From Cristatella mucedo (taxonomy: Eukaryota; Bryozoa; Phylactolaemata; Cristatellidae), in NCBI GenBank assembly GCA_009760855.2, contig WPIO01000053.1, forward strand, positions 2,437,501 through 2,501,500: a stretch of DNA of 64,000 nucleotides, given 5' to 3'. This document shows positions 1-22,939 of this stretch, one piece after another; positions within the stretch are counted from its first letter, which is position 1; every line of letters begins with the position of its first letter. Under the pieces are notes generated by a model that saw nothing but the letters and a program-made list of their open reading frames with translations, made no database searches and had not been told where the DNA came from. A program made the translations under genes and the position numbers.

Positions 1-1868
1 GAAAAGATGCGCCTTAGTAGGCAGCACGAGAGTAGCTGTCGTGGCGTAAGAATGGTACACGTGAGTTCCACAGTCTAGGACCCGAAAAAGCTTCTATCGC
101 CAACAGTCTTAAAGCAGAGGAATATAACAGCTCATATAGTGTCCATACAGAACCTGAGGGCACGAGAAGGCTGAAACTGGTGCAGCAGGTCAGCTCGGTA
201 TGAAGGGCCAAGCCGTGGCGGGCCTTGTGGGTCAGTATAAGAACTCTGCATTCGTTGATCAACCGACAGCCATCCAAGCTTTTTCAGGAAAGCAGACACA
301 TGGTCAAACCTCTGGGATTTGTCAACTAGCCTTGCAGTCAACTTGCCATATTCCGCACTAGTTACAGTGGCCTGGTGGCTTTTCTTGGTAACCCGCCACA
401 ATGGAATTTTAATAATATAGCCGAGGCAGAACGTGAGAGCCAGTTACACTTTTTGCGAGCCGCTCTCGTAGACAGCCCATAATCTTAGATGGAGTTCTGA
501 CGTGATTGCTAGCTGTCAAAGCCATCTCATTAAAGAAATTTTCAAAGTTTAGGCTTCGGTCAAAGACGACACCCGAATTCTAGCACACGGCGACGGTCGC
601 TCAAGATCGTCACCGAAAAAGAAAAGCCACTTATTCTGGTCTTCTCGTCCGGCCATATCCTCAGGTTGTCTTATTAGTAGCAGTTTCCTTTTTATCGTCA
701 TTTAGTTTAAGGAAATTTGCCGCATTCGTGATCGAATGTCTGCATGGCGAGCATTCAGTTTATCAGTCGCTGAAGCAGATCCTGAAACTTAAATGACAAA
801 TGCAGCTACGTATTATAAGCATAAAATTGATACTTATTCCATGGGCCCAAATCACTTTTGCCAGAGGTTGAGTGTAAATAAAAAACATCAACAGACCGAG
901 GAGGGATCCACATATAAATATATATATATATATATAATTCATTTGTATAGCGCCCTAAGAGAACTTAATCTCTATTCAGGTGCTTCACATATGCCTCCGG
1001 GGCTCGAGCCCACGACCTCAGCCAGACCTGGGTTGCGGCGAGCACCTTAACCGATAGACCAAACCAGCTCGGCATTACCTTTGAGGGACTCCACAGGTGA
1101 CTGATCTCATTGGTGAGACCTTACCCCCATACGACGCGTATCGTGCACGATCGGATAAGTACGATTTAAACAACGCCAGTTCGTCTTCTGCCAGTACGAT
1201 CGGTTTTTCAATAGTTTAATTATGATATCGTTATCAATAATGTCTAAGGCAGCTGATGGAGCTAGCAGAGCTTGGGCAGCGATATTCCCGTCATCGTTGC
1301 TGCATATGTGATTGCTTGCCCGGAGGACAGCAGTTTCAGTGGAGTGCTGCCGCTAAGAGCCCGATTAAAGTTTTTCTCATGTTTCATTCTTTTCAATGTG
1401 TGCTACCAGCTGCTTGGTGACAATTCTTCAAGAATCTTTGAAAAAACAAGAAGGTAAACCAAGCGATAGTTTGCATGGATCTCTGTATCTAAACCAAACT
1501 TTTTAATTATCAGTCTAATGATTGCCCATTTAAAGGACTTTGGTACAACCCCCTTTTCCAGAGAAACATAAAGAATCTCAGTTATGGCTAGACTAAGTTT
1601 GTCTTCAGGAAACGAGCTCTTTTTTACTAGATCTTTTTAAGGTAACCACATCGCATGCAGAAACCTCAGAAAATCTCCTAAGAAAGATCACAGGTAGCGA
1701 TTCAGCAATTCCTTTAGATGGAAAGGGTTTTATGGAGGCACGAATGTACACATTTCTTTCAGCGAAGAAGGCTGGAAAATTTTTGGCTGAGCCGTTAATA
1801 TCTGGGGAGTGAGACAACTCCTAAGCGTAATGTTCACTACATCACTGAAGGTATCAAGGCTATCGGTC
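1..1868 (-). mobile_element. L2/CR1-like LINE fragment (family 2), decayed
   Basis: Minus-strand frames resemble the RT region and C-terminus of a non-LTR retrotransposon. Around 1480-1560 a frame reads NYRLVYLLVFSKILEE, matching the NYRP.S.L..SK.LE pattern of these RTs. The low end contains a GPRLWNS motif typical of the ORF2 C-terminus. Stops and frameshifts break it throughout. A tRNA-type SINE is inserted at about 905-1075. The same family recurs at 25120-25489, 32765-34560 and 34735-35740. Confidence 0.75.
905..1075 (-). mobile_element. tRNA-derived SINE (type A) inside a LINE
   Basis: The minus strand carries a tRNA-like box A (TGGTTTGG..TATCGGTTAAGGTGCTC) and box B (GTGGGCTCGAGCCC). 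A tail ending in GCGCTATACAAAT and a short TA run follows. LINE sequence resumes on both sides, so the SINE is nested. The mirrored copy is at 28580-28755. Confidence 0.8.
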
Positions 1869-1878
1869 GAGTCAGGGT

Positions 1879-1879
<1 letters not shown>

Positions 1880-1914
<35 letters not shown>

Positions 1915-2951
1915 GTAATAATGTATTTAAATAACACCGTCAGATAACTCAGTTTTTTCTAGCCACTTTGCATTTGCTGCAAGGGAAGTGCGATCGAATG
2001 GCTAGTTAAATAGCATGCTCAATAAATAGCAAGAATAGCACTGTTAAGGGTGATATGCACAGGGTCAGCTTGCAAATATGGTTAGTGGCAGTATGCAGTG
2101 CCAGCACGCATAAGCACATAAAGGACGAATCACAGGGACGCACTAAATGCTGTGATAACCAAATGCGTTTTTAGTTTTTTTTAATGTGGACAAGTCAGGA
2201 GATTTCGAAGCAAGTCATGAGATGTGACGCAAGTCGGGAGTGAGTTCCGAGCTTTGGGAGCATACGAACTAAAGGCACGGTCTCCAAAAGATTTGAGGTT
2301 TGTATGAGGTATAGGTAAACGGTTAGATTCCAAAAAGCGGGTGGTATGATGCTTAGCCTGATGGGGGAGTCGATCTGATAGGTAGGCTGGAGCCAAAGAA
2401 TGAAGGGACCTCAAAGTGAGTGACAAAAACTTGACGTCAGTGTGCTGCTTGACTGGGAGCCAGTACAGGTCTGCGGGAAGTTATGTGATGCGGCAACTGC
2501 GACGCTCACGGCAGACAAGCCTACCTGCAGAGTTTTGTACCAGCTGTAAGCGCCTGAGTTCACATGCTGGCAGACCAGCAAGCAATGAGTTACATAAGTC
2601 AAGACGAGACGTCACAAGTGCATAGACCAACTTACATGTTGTATCCCTGTATAAACAAGCCCGAATTTTAGCAATTCTATGTAGCTGAAAGTAAGCAGAC
2701 TTGACTGCTGAGATGATGTGGTCAACTAATGAAAGACCACTTTGGAGCATGACACCTAGATTTCCTGCAGGTTCAAGAGGAGATATGTGTAGATCAAGAA
2801 GACCTGCAAGACACACAGATTTCAGATACTTGTCCTGGTCAATGCTTTTTAAGTTGCGTCGCTGGACAAACACGAAGTTACGCTGTATGTACAACGGAGC
2901 TGGAACACTATAAGAGACCAAGCAATGAACCGAGTGGGTCAGCGGGCACAC
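1880..2951 (-). mobile_element. L2/CR1-like LINE fragment (family 1), RT C-terminal part
   Basis: The minus-strand frame 2481-2951 encodes the thumb/C-terminal RT region with the motif LVTSRLDLCNSLLAGLP and QNSAGRLVC. The frame 2181-2426 continues it with LKSFGDRAFSSYAPKARNS. The 3' end is marked by a tail resembling the SINE tails and a (TAA)n tract at 1880-1922. The fragment is 5'-truncated and frameshifted. Relatives lie at 4437-5165, 13930-15180, 38590-38940 and 42580-44050. Confidence 0.85.
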
Positions 2952-3082
2952 CTCAGTGATAACGATATGACCACTGTCCTGAGTGGAATATACCAGCGGT
3001 TTGTCTACTCAGATAGCCAATAACTTTCTCAGCATGGGCAGGCCTGAAGCCTTTAATGGAAGCTGTGCTTGCAAATACTTAC

Positions 3083-13476
<10,394 letters not shown>

Positions 13477-13929
13477 GGCTTCCAGCAAAATTGATTATGT
13501 CGATAAGGTGCAGGCTCCCGTGAGAATTCTATACGGAAGGCCAGAAGTGCATGGTCAGTGATGCAATGCAAGAATACGTGGTATAGAGTAACATCTCCCT
13601 GCGAATACCAATATTCTATTTAAAGTGACTTCGGCCGGCGCAATACACGAAGAGATAAGATAAGAGAGGGGCGATCAATACAAGTAGCGACTAGGCAAAA
13701 ATATAGGTTGCGACGGACAATACGCGGGCGGGCATACGAAGTAGCGGCTAGAGGATAGGCGCTAGAGCGTGCCATTGTTTGGCCCCTTTATTCATAGTTT
13801 GACTGCACCAGTTTCAGCCTCCTCATGCCCTCAGGTCCTTCATGGACGACAGATTAGTTATTCCGTTCCTACGCTTAAAGATCGTTGGCAAAAGAACATG
13901 TCGCTCTTAAATGTCCTAGAAAGAGGAAC
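13477..13929. other. Region upstream of the ZnT-like gene
   Basis: This segment should hold the promoter and 5' UTR or first non-coding exon. I see no TATA box in a convincing position and no other gene. Confidence 0.35.
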
Positions 13930-15180
13930 TCTCATCCAAACTTCCTCCAGAGTATTGATGTGAATGGACAAAGATCATCCGAGGTACCTCTGAAATATAG
14001 GGTACCTCAGGACTACGTGCTAGGTCCGGCTTCTCTTCACGGTTTATACTCTCCCTCTTTCCGACGTGATTGCCAAGCACAATCTAGGCTTTCACTGCTG
14101 TGCGGATGACACTCAGTTCTATCTACCCTTGCTTTGATCCCTCCCAGCCTTCAAGGACGTCGAATTCTCTCAACTTCCTTGCTGCATGTATTGATGACAT
14201 CCGCACATGGCTGGCAGAAAATTTCCTCAAATTAATTGATCGTACAACTTATTCACAATTATGGGCAAACCAAGTGTGATTCAGAAATTGAAAAGGCTAA
14301 CCTAAAAATCGGCTCTGCCAGCCTATCTCCTGTTGAATCCGCACAAAATCTGGGTGTCACGTTCCAAAGTGACCTTTCGTTATACGATTACATCAGCTCC
14401 ACAATCAAGTCTGCCTACTTTCAGCTACATAACGTGGCTAAAATTCGAGCTTGCTTAGATTGGGATATCTTATCTAAGTTGGTCCATGCACTTGTGACAT
14501 CCCGCCTTGACTTCTGTAACTTACTGCTTGCTGGTCTACCGGTCTGTGCACTTAGGCGCTTGCAGCAGATTCAAAACTCTGCAGCTAGGCTTGTCTGTCG
14601 TAAGCGTGACAGTTGCCACATCACACCACTCGCCGATCTGCACTGGCTACCAGCGCAGCAACGAATCGACTTCAAGGTTTTTTCACTTTTAGGTCACTTC
14701 ATTCTTTTCTTCCAGACTACCGATCAGATCTATTCCCCCATCAGGCCAAAGCATCGTACCACCTGCTTTTCGGAAACTAACTGTTTACCTATACCTCCTA
14801 CAAAACTCAAATCCTTTGGAGACCGTGCCTTTAGTTCATATGCTCCCAAAGAAGGAACTTACTCCCGACTTTCGTCACGACATCCCCTGACTTACCGCAT
14901 TTAAAAGAAATTTAAAATGCACCTATTTATGACAGCATTTAGTGGGTCCTTGTGATTCGTCCTTTATGTGCTTATGCGTGCTGACACTGTTGCGAGCTGC
15001 CTCTAACCACACTTGCATGCTGACCCTGTACATGTCGACAATAACCATGTTATTCACGTTCTTTATGAAACATCATGTTTACACTTACCATTCGATCGCG
15101 TTTGCTTTGCATCAAATGTAAACGCTTAGTAAGAGATTGAGCTCTCTGAGGACGCTTCATCAAGTTTATTATTAGTATTA
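13930..15180 (+). mobile_element. L2/CR1-like LINE (family 1), 3' half
   Basis: The plus strand runs from GVPQGSVLGP-like RT sequence near 13990 through a degraded ADDTQ catalytic region near 14100. The open frame 14236-14904 contains ALVTSRLDFCNLLLAGLP and KSFGDRAFSSYAPKE. The shared tail and TATTAT-rich end lie at 15110-15180. At least two frame breaks occur upstream of 14236. Confidence 0.85.
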
Positions 15181-15439
15181 ATATTATTTGTATTATTTAC
15201 ATGGCCCTCAGTGCCCTTTTGTGGTCACGAAGAAATAATTCTACTCTGGACCACTTGGGAGACCTCTGAAATAAGCCACTACTTTCACACGTTCATCCTT
15301 CCACTGGGCACTATACCATCCGTCCAATTGTTGCTAGTGAAAGAAGGTACTTGAACGCGGTAGCGACTTCCATCGACCATTTAAACTGTAGGACATTCCC
15401 CTTGAGTCAATAGAAAATGACATTTATAAAGGCAACTGC

Positions 15440-16700
15440 TTTCAAAAGTTGCCGATAATGCTGCGCATAAGTCGCGGAAAACCACATTCTTGACCTTCCT
15501 CTTCATGTGGACTAGTCCTTAACAGATTTACTTTTTTCAAATCTGCTTGTTCTACCGATTCCCCCACTACATGACCTAGGGATGACCACGACCTAACACA
15601 ACGTACGACGTGACCTAGGTATTGCACCTCCTATTGGAATAGCTGACACGTTTTAGGTGCAAATTTGTTCTGTAAAGCCTGAGCAGATCTAGTACTTCAG
15701 ATAACTTCCATATCTCCTACCTAAAAGACTGACCAAAGTCGATCACATCGTCCAAATAGATCAACACTCTTTTCTAATCAAGAATGTTCTCTCCATTCGA
15801 GCGCTCTCTCCGTCAACCGTTCAAATGTCACCGATGCATTGCAGAAATAAAAATGCATTACTCTAAACTGCTGAAACATTGCCAACACGAAAAGTTTAGT
15901 TGTTTTCTGTGGCCCACTGATCACTTTATAATACTTGGATTTAGGACGTATACCCAAATTTAAGCCCTAGCGTTGTGAATAGTGTAGAACGTGACAATAA
16001 ATCCAGGGTACCGTCACTGCTAGGTAATATATACGAATTTTTCTCAGTAAAGCTATAAGTAAACCTAATGTCCACGCGGGATCTTATAGTGCCTTCTTTC
16101 TTCTTGACTCGCACCACTGGCGAAGTGCGAGAGTATTTTCCACAACCCAAGTTTCACAAAATAATCTCCTGCGTGGTTTTCGGTGTTTCCACTGATGCTA
16201 ACGTATGTAGAAATGTCGCAACCTTACCTTCCATGCCCCTAAATCTTAGTCTTCATAATCCAAATCTTAATAATCAGACCCTTGATACCACTTGATGCTT
16301 CGAGGTCAATAAAAATCCTGCTGTGACTCATGAAATCAGAGCAAAAAATGGTAACTTATAGACGGTGTCAAGCATCATGACGCTCGCCTTTTCGCTAATT
16401 GTTTTTCTTGATAAGAAGGTCCTGCGATGGGGCTTACTAGTGCTGGTGTGACAAGCGTACTCACTGTAGCCTCTATTTCCCGTGACTTTGACTTCTACTC
16501 TTATCCCTTCATTACCTATGATTTCTTTGTGGTGATTTAGGGACGGGTGTTCTAGCCTAAAAAGATTGACTTCCTATACGTTAAGCAAGCATAGTCTACC
16601 ATCCTGAACTTCGAGAAGGTTTAATGTCACACTGACCCATCCTTCACTTTGAGTCCTCACGCAAGTGCACTTTTTAAGCCATTTGGATACTCTAAACTCA
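15440..16700 (-). mobile_element. Decayed Ty3/Gypsy LTR-retrotransposon RT
   Basis: Minus-strand frames keep the order of a Gypsy reverse transcriptase. TSPVVRVKKKEGTIRSRVD is near 16080-16150. FCNASVTFERL is near 15830 and the catalytic LIYLDDVIDFG near 15750. VQYLGHVV is near 15620. Frames are broken by stops and shifts. LTRs were not identified, so the outer limits are approximate. Confidence 0.8.
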
Positions 16701-16903
16701 AATTTCAGCGCTTTATTTTATTGAAGTTAAAACAATCGATACTCAGACTTCCTGTCTTTAACTACAAGTCTACGAGAAACAGGCCTCATTTTGGTAGTTT
16801 TTATCCGGTTGGTTTCCCTTCTGCTAATAAATGTGTAGGCTTTACCACTCCTAAGATTCTAGTCACCTCTCTAACGCTTGTTAGCAAAATTTGTGGACCT
16901 CCC

Positions 16904-16951
<48 letters not shown>

Positions 16952-16958
16952 ATATATA

Positions 16959-17018
<60 letters not shown>

Positions 17019-17027
17019 TATATAGAG
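16904..17027. repeat. (TA)n microsatellite
   Basis: Two TA blocks are separated by a short CTATATATACTATAT interruption and run into a GA tract. Confidence 0.98.
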
Positions 17028-17061
17028 AGAGAGAGAGAGAAGAGAGGAGAGGAGATAGAGG

Positions 17062-17105
<44 letters not shown>

Positions 17106-17330
17106 CAGAGAGAGACAGAGAGAGGCAGAGACAGAGACAGAGAGACAGAGAGACAGAGAGACAGAGACACAGAGAGACAGAGAGAGACACAGAGAGACAG
17201 AGAGAGACAGAGAGAGACAGAGAGAGACAGAGAGTGAGAGAGAGAGAGAGAGAAAGAGAGAGACAGAGAGTGGGAGAGAGAGGGAGAGAGAAAGTTGGAG
17301 AGAGGGAGAGAGAGAGAGGGAGAGAGGGCT
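17025..17330. repeat. (GA)n/(GACAGA)n microsatellite
   Basis: About 300 bp of purine-rich GA, GATAGA and GACAGA units. The long Leu-Ser frames across it are artefacts. Confidence 0.98.
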
Positions 17331-17489
17331 CTTGGAAAATAATCCAGGAGGCGACGCGATGGCGGCGCACGTTCAGCCACTACTGGGTAGTGGGCCTTTT
17401 TCGCTATCATGTCCGTATCGAGTGCCACTTTTCATCTTAGTATTTCATCCTTTAATTTTTATATTAGCTTACTCAACATTCTCAGTTGT

Positions 17490-17625
17490 GTAGCGGCAGA
17501 AGAGCCTTAAAGGCTATGACCGCCGCTTGCAGTGGGCTGGCTCTACAGGATCGCCCACTGCAGGACTCGAACCTACGACCGGGTTGTGAAGAGCGAGCAC
17601 CTTATCCCTGGTCTAACACGTAGGA
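17490..17625 (-). mobile_element. tRNA-derived SINE (type B variant)
   Basis: The tail (TAGCGGCAGAAGAGCC on the plus strand), a duplicated TTGCAGTGG body and box B (GACTCGAACC) are visible. The tRNA head is diverged from the other copies. Confidence 0.7.
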
Positions 17626-18439
17626 GGACACCCTTCTGCCAAAACATTTCTTATACATTCCAAACATTCCTTATGCTGGTCCGGGTGCGCCTTGTGGTGT
17701 TCGAAACGGACCTGCACCGGACGTTGCCTGACGTCCCCTAATACTTGCGTGCTCGTTCTATCGCGCCCGAGCTACGACATCACGCATGCAGTCGGTGATC
17801 ATTGGCTATTTCTTCTCTTTCGTGGAGTCGTAAAGCGCCCACACAGAGATTTATTTCTCTTGCGATACTATACAAACGGCCAATTATTATTATTAGTCTG
17901 TACTACTACTACTATTATAACCCAATAATTGCCAAAGCTAGAACACGCCAGCGAACCTACACAGCAGCGGCAGGACCCCTCAAGCTGCCACATTGGGTCT
18001 AGACTGCATTATCAGCATCTGACCGGCCACACGAAGCAGCCGCGTGCTCCAGCAGGAAACGATAAGGCTTCCACTTTACCGCACTTTCGTAAAAACAAAG
18101 ATAGTAGCTACTTTGGCTTGCCTCCGTCGGATGCAGGTGGGCGATATCGAACCGGCCACAAGCCAGTCTTGTTATCGGTGGACGGTAAGCGATCCTAGAA
18201 ACAGGTCGCTGCAGGTCGGCAGCTTTTTTCAGGGCTTAGGGACCCGCTGCCCGAGAAAAACGGACTACCAAGGATTGTGCCTCTTTGTCGCACTCATCCT
18301 TCGAGGCGGCCGCGTAGGGGAAAGCTGCTGTAACGCTGCAGTAATTGCTGTACCGTTAATTTCTCTCGCAATTCAACAATGCACGCAGACCACGGGGCGC
18401 CTCTGAGGGCTTCTTCGAGCGCCTCGAGTTACCTTGCTG

Positions 18440-18500
18440 GCGTTACGCAGTGACGTATTACGCACTGACATATTACGCAGTGACGCTGTACGCAGGAGAA
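18440..18500. repeat. Short tandem repeat of TTACGCAGTGACG type
   Basis: Four imperfect units of about 15 bp, each with ACGCA followed by TGACG or TGACA. No further function is visible. Confidence 0.75.
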
Positions 18501-18644
18501 CTTTCTGTAGCAAACTCAAATCCAAAGCGGCCTGTTGGTAGGCACACGTTAGCCAACAGACGCCAGTCGCATGACTCTTTAAATTGTAGGGAAGAGGCGA
18601 GAACTGGTCGCGCTTCCCAGTTTCTTATTTTAGGTGTAAACTGC

Positions 18645-18760
18645 CCTTAGGGGTAACGTGCTCGCTCTTCCCGGCCCAGATCGTGTGTTTGAGTCCTGCT
18701 CCAGGACTCCGTTACTGATTACTGCGAGCGGAGGTGATACCCGCTTCCGCTTTTCTAATA
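18645..18760 (+). mobile_element. tRNA-like SINE head fragment
   Basis: GGTAACGTGCTCGC (box A-like) and GTGTTTGAGTCCTGC (box B-like) are spaced as in the SINEs. The sequence continues into type B-like sequence on the opposite strand at 18765. Confidence 0.5.
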
Positions 18761-18764
18761 ATAG

Positions 18765-18900
18765 CTGATTTAACAGCCTCGTTTGTTTAGCGACAGAAGA
18801 GCCTTTGTGACTATCACCACCGCTTGCAGCGACAGCAAATGATCGCCCACAGCAGGATTCGAGCCCACGATCTTGGGACCTAGGTCGTGAAAAGCGGGGA
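18765..18900 (-). mobile_element. tRNA-derived SINE (type B)
   Basis: Tail (TTTAGCGACAGAAGAGCC), CGCTTGCAGCGAC body, box B (ATTCGAGCCC on the plus strand) and the inverted GACCTAGGTC arm are present. The box A end is lost. Confidence 0.75.
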
Positions 18901-19236
18901 CGATACTCGCCAAGGCTTTTCTACCGCTATATCAAGAAGGTTCCTAAAAAAGCTGACGTAAATTTTTCTTTAATTTTAAAAATTAGTAAGACATTGTAAC
19001 TACCACAAGTTTTTGATGCAGTGTAGTGCTACACAATTCACCGTTGTTATTGGTCTGCGACCGTTAAGACGCTGAAAGTGAAAGAGATGGTTCGTAGGCA
19101 TGTAGACCCGATAAATACCTACCTGTATTCCGAGCGCAGGAGAGGTGAAGGGCGGCGCAGAGGTGAATTTGAGCACAGGAGAGGCGCTACTCTCTTTGAA
19201 GACTGAGCGGCCGATACTCGGGCCGCACTGTGTATC

Positions 19237-19310
19237 ATAATAATAATAATAATAATAATAACACTGCTAAGACATTTGTATAGCGTCCTCCGTTGGGCAG
19301 CGCATGCATT
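19237..19310 (-). mobile_element. LINE/SINE 3' tail with (TAA)n
   Basis: A (AAT)n run is followed by TTTGTATAGCGTCCTCCGTTGG, the reverse complement of the shared retroposon tail. No body is recognisable. Confidence 0.55.
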
Positions 19311-20544
19311 CAGTCTGTTCAATCTGGGCTCCTGCTCATCGGCTTCCGTTCATTTTTTTCAATCCTCTCCAAACGTGGCGAGCGATGAAAAGCAAACGGA
19401 GCGTCATCAGAGCTCTTCCCAGTGATTCAAGCAGCTCTTCCCAAATCCAGCCTGCTTTGCATTCAGGGCCGTGTTTGCGTACGGCTGCGCCTATGGCCAA
19501 GAGGTAGACAAGTCAGGGTCGGCAGCTGTGCCCTTGACCCAGACTTGCCCGACGCTCATGCGCTTTGCTGCACTCGAGACTCCCGAAAAGAGATAAGGCT
19601 TACGATTTTAGTGCATTATCAGCTGAGCTGATAAGTCACCACGTCTGGCAAACATGACCAGCGCAACCGAGAGCGCTCGTAATAAAGACACGCGGACGCG
19701 GTGCAACTGAATCTATTTGGCTCAGATTCAACGCGAATGCTTCTGCTCGCGAGAATATCACGAGACCTAAATGATCAGAAGATTCTAAATTATTATTCCC
19801 TTCCTAGGCTGTACCAATGCTGCGCCAACCGCAGCGATGAATGCGCACTTGCTAATGCCCGAGTCGACTGTGACGTACGAGTCACAGTCAGAGGGGGCGC
19901 GGCTCAGTCATAGCTTGCTGAGCAGGCTGGCGGACTGATCGGCCCTAGCAGACCACGGGCAGGTCAGACGGAGCTGGCACGTTTGGCCAGGTAGCGTGCG
20001 TCTCGAGGAAAGTAGTCGCCCTCGCGCCAGCGCAGTTGGACAGGAGGTGCATGCATGCAGGTGAATTTCGGCAGGTTTTCCCGGGAGCCGGAGTAGAGTT
20101 GTCCTCTTCGGGAGGTGGCGCATACACACAGGCGGCACACGGACCAGGTTTGACTACATCCGCCATACTTTGCGAAAGTACGCGTGTATTATCTGTGATT
20201 ATCGGCGATCAAGATGGCGGCCAGGCAGTCTCGCATCTCTTGGGCTCGCTGTAGCAGCGAGACATACACGTGACCGTGGCGGCACTACCACCATTGAACT
20301 GTACACCGGTCAACTGGAACCGCAGGTACAGGGCCACATTTCCAGGATTTCGAAAGACCGCCTTTCCAGCATTTCTATCGGACGAAAAAATGCACACATA
20401 GCAGCTGGCCGTTTGACGCGGCTTTCAATAGCGCCGAGCGAGGACGCCGAAGTGAGTGGCAAATAACAATAGTCTTGGCCGAAAAGTCTTTCCGAAACCA
20501 ATGCGGCAGCCTCAGGAGGCGTCGGCGGCGGCAGCAGCCGCTCG

Positions 20545-20665
20545 CGACCGACACTGCTCGCTCGTCACGACCCAGGTCGTGTGTTTGACCCTTGCAATGG
20601 ATTGTAGGAGCTCTCCTGTCGCTAAACAAATGAGGCGGCTTAAATCAGCCAATCTAAATTTATTC
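20545..20665 (+). mobile_element. tRNA-like SINE fragment
   Basis: Box B-like GTGTTTGACCCTTGC and a TGTCGCTAAACAAATGAGGCGG tail resemble type B, but the body is missing. Confidence 0.45.
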
Positions 20666-20784
20666 ACTTGCTCGGACGCTCGGCCGAAACCGGAAGCGTG
20701 ACTTGTGAGTTCGCTGAGAGTTCAGCCTGCGGCCTTGCCAATCCAAGCTGGCGTCTTAAAAGAATTACAGAGCGCCAAGTAAGA

Positions 20785-20866
20785 GCTTTGTAAAGCTTTT
20801 GTAAAGCGCCTAGAAAGAGACTGAGTTCCCTGAGGGCGCTGTCTCACTTGCATTATTATTATTATT
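20785..20866 (+). mobile_element. LINE/SINE 3' tail with (ATT)n
   Basis: AAAGCGCCTAGAAAGAGACTG followed by TGAGGGCGCT and an ATT run matches the retroposon tail seen at 31430 and 38290. Confidence 0.65.
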
Positions 20867-22747
20867 AGAAAAAATTGAGGCCGTGCAGTGACCGGCCGCC
20901 TAGCCATACGACGGCGCGCACAGCGATCGCCCACTACGCTTTACGATGTACTGAGACGCTGGCCTCGCTCTGAGATGCTGGCGGGGGGGGAGGCTGGCTC
21001 GACACAAGTCGCACTCTAAACGTTTTCTTTTATGCGCGCCTCTCCACCACGTTAGTATCCTCGAGAGCTTTAGTTACGCTACCGCTGAGTAAATATAGGT
21101 ATCGACTCATCCATTTTGCCGGCTTTTTCGGTTTAGGTTTACAAGGATCTAATTTTCGCACACAATGCAGCTCACAATGCAGCCTGCCATGCATGGTGCC
21201 TCGGAATGCCCTGAGGAATTGCCGTCGGACACGCCGTTCCCTCCCGTGTGCGACCGAAGGAGAGCGGCGGCAGGCGGCCGGAAGTGGATGAGTGATATGC
21301 TACGCCGAGCTGGCCACAAGCCGCCGCAGCTCGACATGGCGACCGCCGCAGTATCCGCCGCCAAGCGCAGACGTCATATTCTTTCGTCAGAATGACAGAC
21401 GCCATACTCAGACGCCATATTCGCTATAGTCTTCGCCACCCGACTTTAATGCGGGGGCCAGCCGCGCCTGCATTGCTAACGCGGCTTCTATTCATCGATC
21501 TCGAAATCCGTCCGCAGTCAGCCGACGACGGTGTCGGACTGGTATTAACCGTACAAAGGTAGTCTCTTTCGTCCTTACTTGCAGGGGCTGCCAACCTAAC
21601 ACAGACGAGGACAGAGTCCTCTTGTTATGGACGCCCACAGCACACGTAACGTTGCTCGCCCTTGGAGAAGCATGACACAAATACTGGTAGATCTGATGCC
21701 TCGAAGCGCTGCCAACCAGTGGCTGGCGCCTCCGAGCCCGGCTGACGAGTCGCAGTTGCTGCACCGGTGCTCTCTCGCAGGCGCGAACCGACGGTACCCG
21801 CTGAGCGCTGCTTCGGCAAACGTGAGCGCCACGCGACCGTACGTTAAAAGTGACTAGTCCACGTCGCAGCGGACGCTGAGCGGTCCATTATTTCAGACCG
21901 CCAGCCATTCATCTAAACTGCAGGCAATCGCATATCCGTTTTCCTATAGGTTATAGTTGAGGAGCCCCGCTAGTAACCATTGGCGCTGAAGCGAAGTATG
22001 CCAACGATTCGCGAGAAAGCACCCTCCCCCTCTTAGCACTCGCGCGAACGCACGCCCAGGTCGCTGGGCAAGCCATCGGAGGCGAGCATCGGCGATGCGA
22101 TCGCGTCGTAATCGACGGCGCGCGGTTGTCCTCCTCGGCGGATGCCACCCAGGCGGCAGAGGACCGCATTAGCAGCTGCCCAGCCGCCGGACCAGCCAGC
22201 GAGCCCAGCGACAGCAAACCGCCGCCTAGCGAGGCGCCGGGCGAGGTCGTGACCGGGAAGTTTGGGTAAAGGCTGCGATCTCACTCACCCGCCTGCAGGA
22301 CGGAAGCTGCACTCGGCGCGGGCGCAGAGACCCGCCGTGGCGCTCGCGAATGAGGCGATTCGCGAAACCCACGCGCGCGCAGGCAGCAGCAGCTGGCGAC
22401 TGGCGTGCCCTTTACCTGCTGGACCGAGTGGGCGTACCAAAACGGCGACACGCCCCACTGTACGACCGCCTATCCGGAAGCCCTAGTCTCAGAGCTGTAC
22501 ATTCCTAAGCCACAGAGGCACCGACGTACTGAAGGAGCAGGAGGGGCATACGTATGCCCTCGGGCGCTGGATCAAGGGCGCTGAATCTGGTGCGGGTGGG
22601 GGGGCTCCAAAATGGGTGTCTAATACTGGATGGTGGCGCCAACTGAGCGGTTCGTCCCTAGACGCAAACTATCCTAGGAACGCCTCTGCACAGAGGGCCA
22701 CGCCGACAAAGCACAAAACATCGTCGGCCGCAGCGTACTTTACCCTT

Positions 22748-22939
22748 GATGATGTGTTTTTGCCCTATACGACATTTTTATTTTCTCAACTCGCATCTTT
22801 TTCCCTTTAACAACATTTTTAATCTTTCAACTCGTTCTCGTTGAGACTCGAACTCGTTTCAAAACTAAAAACGTTGTAAAAGGAAAAAAGCGCTCGTTTC
22901 AAAAATAAAAACATCGTATAGTGGTAAAAACAAATCATC
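22748..22939. repeat. Imperfect hairpin at the left end of copy 1
   Basis: Bases 22748-22830 and 22857-22939 are imperfect inverted repeats. The outermost part, GATGAT.TGTTTTT..CC, then CTATACGA, pairs almost perfectly. Each arm itself holds two similar ACATTTTTA...CTCG blocks. The loop contains CTCGTTCTCGTT and ACTCGAACTCGTT, and this loop sequence recurs as a direct repeat at 22943-22970. It may be a viral terminal repeat or replication origin, which is inference. Confidence 0.8.

Larger units (their letters stand above)
1..2551. repeat. Left arm of a 2.55 kb near-identical inverted repeat
   Basis: This stretch reads as the reverse complement of 27104-29657, with only a few small indels (net 3 nt). 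The arm holds parts of two LINEs on the minus strand, a (TAA)n tract and a nested SINE, all repeated in the other arm. Other copies of these LINE families in the window are clearly more diverged. Near-identity including the nested SINE therefore points to a recent inverted duplication (or an assembly fold-back) rather than two insertions. The outer edge lies beyond base 1. Confidence 0.93.
19900..22500. other. GC- and CpG-rich host segment
   Basis: CpG dinucleotides are frequent, notably at 22000-22480, unlike the adjacent AT-rich viral DNA. Several overlapping frames of 60-98 codons exist on both strands but none has a recognisable domain or convincing splice sites. It may contain a promoter/CpG island or unrecognised exons. 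A SINE head fragment (20545-20665) and a retroposon tail (20785-20866) lie inside it. Confidence 0.45.
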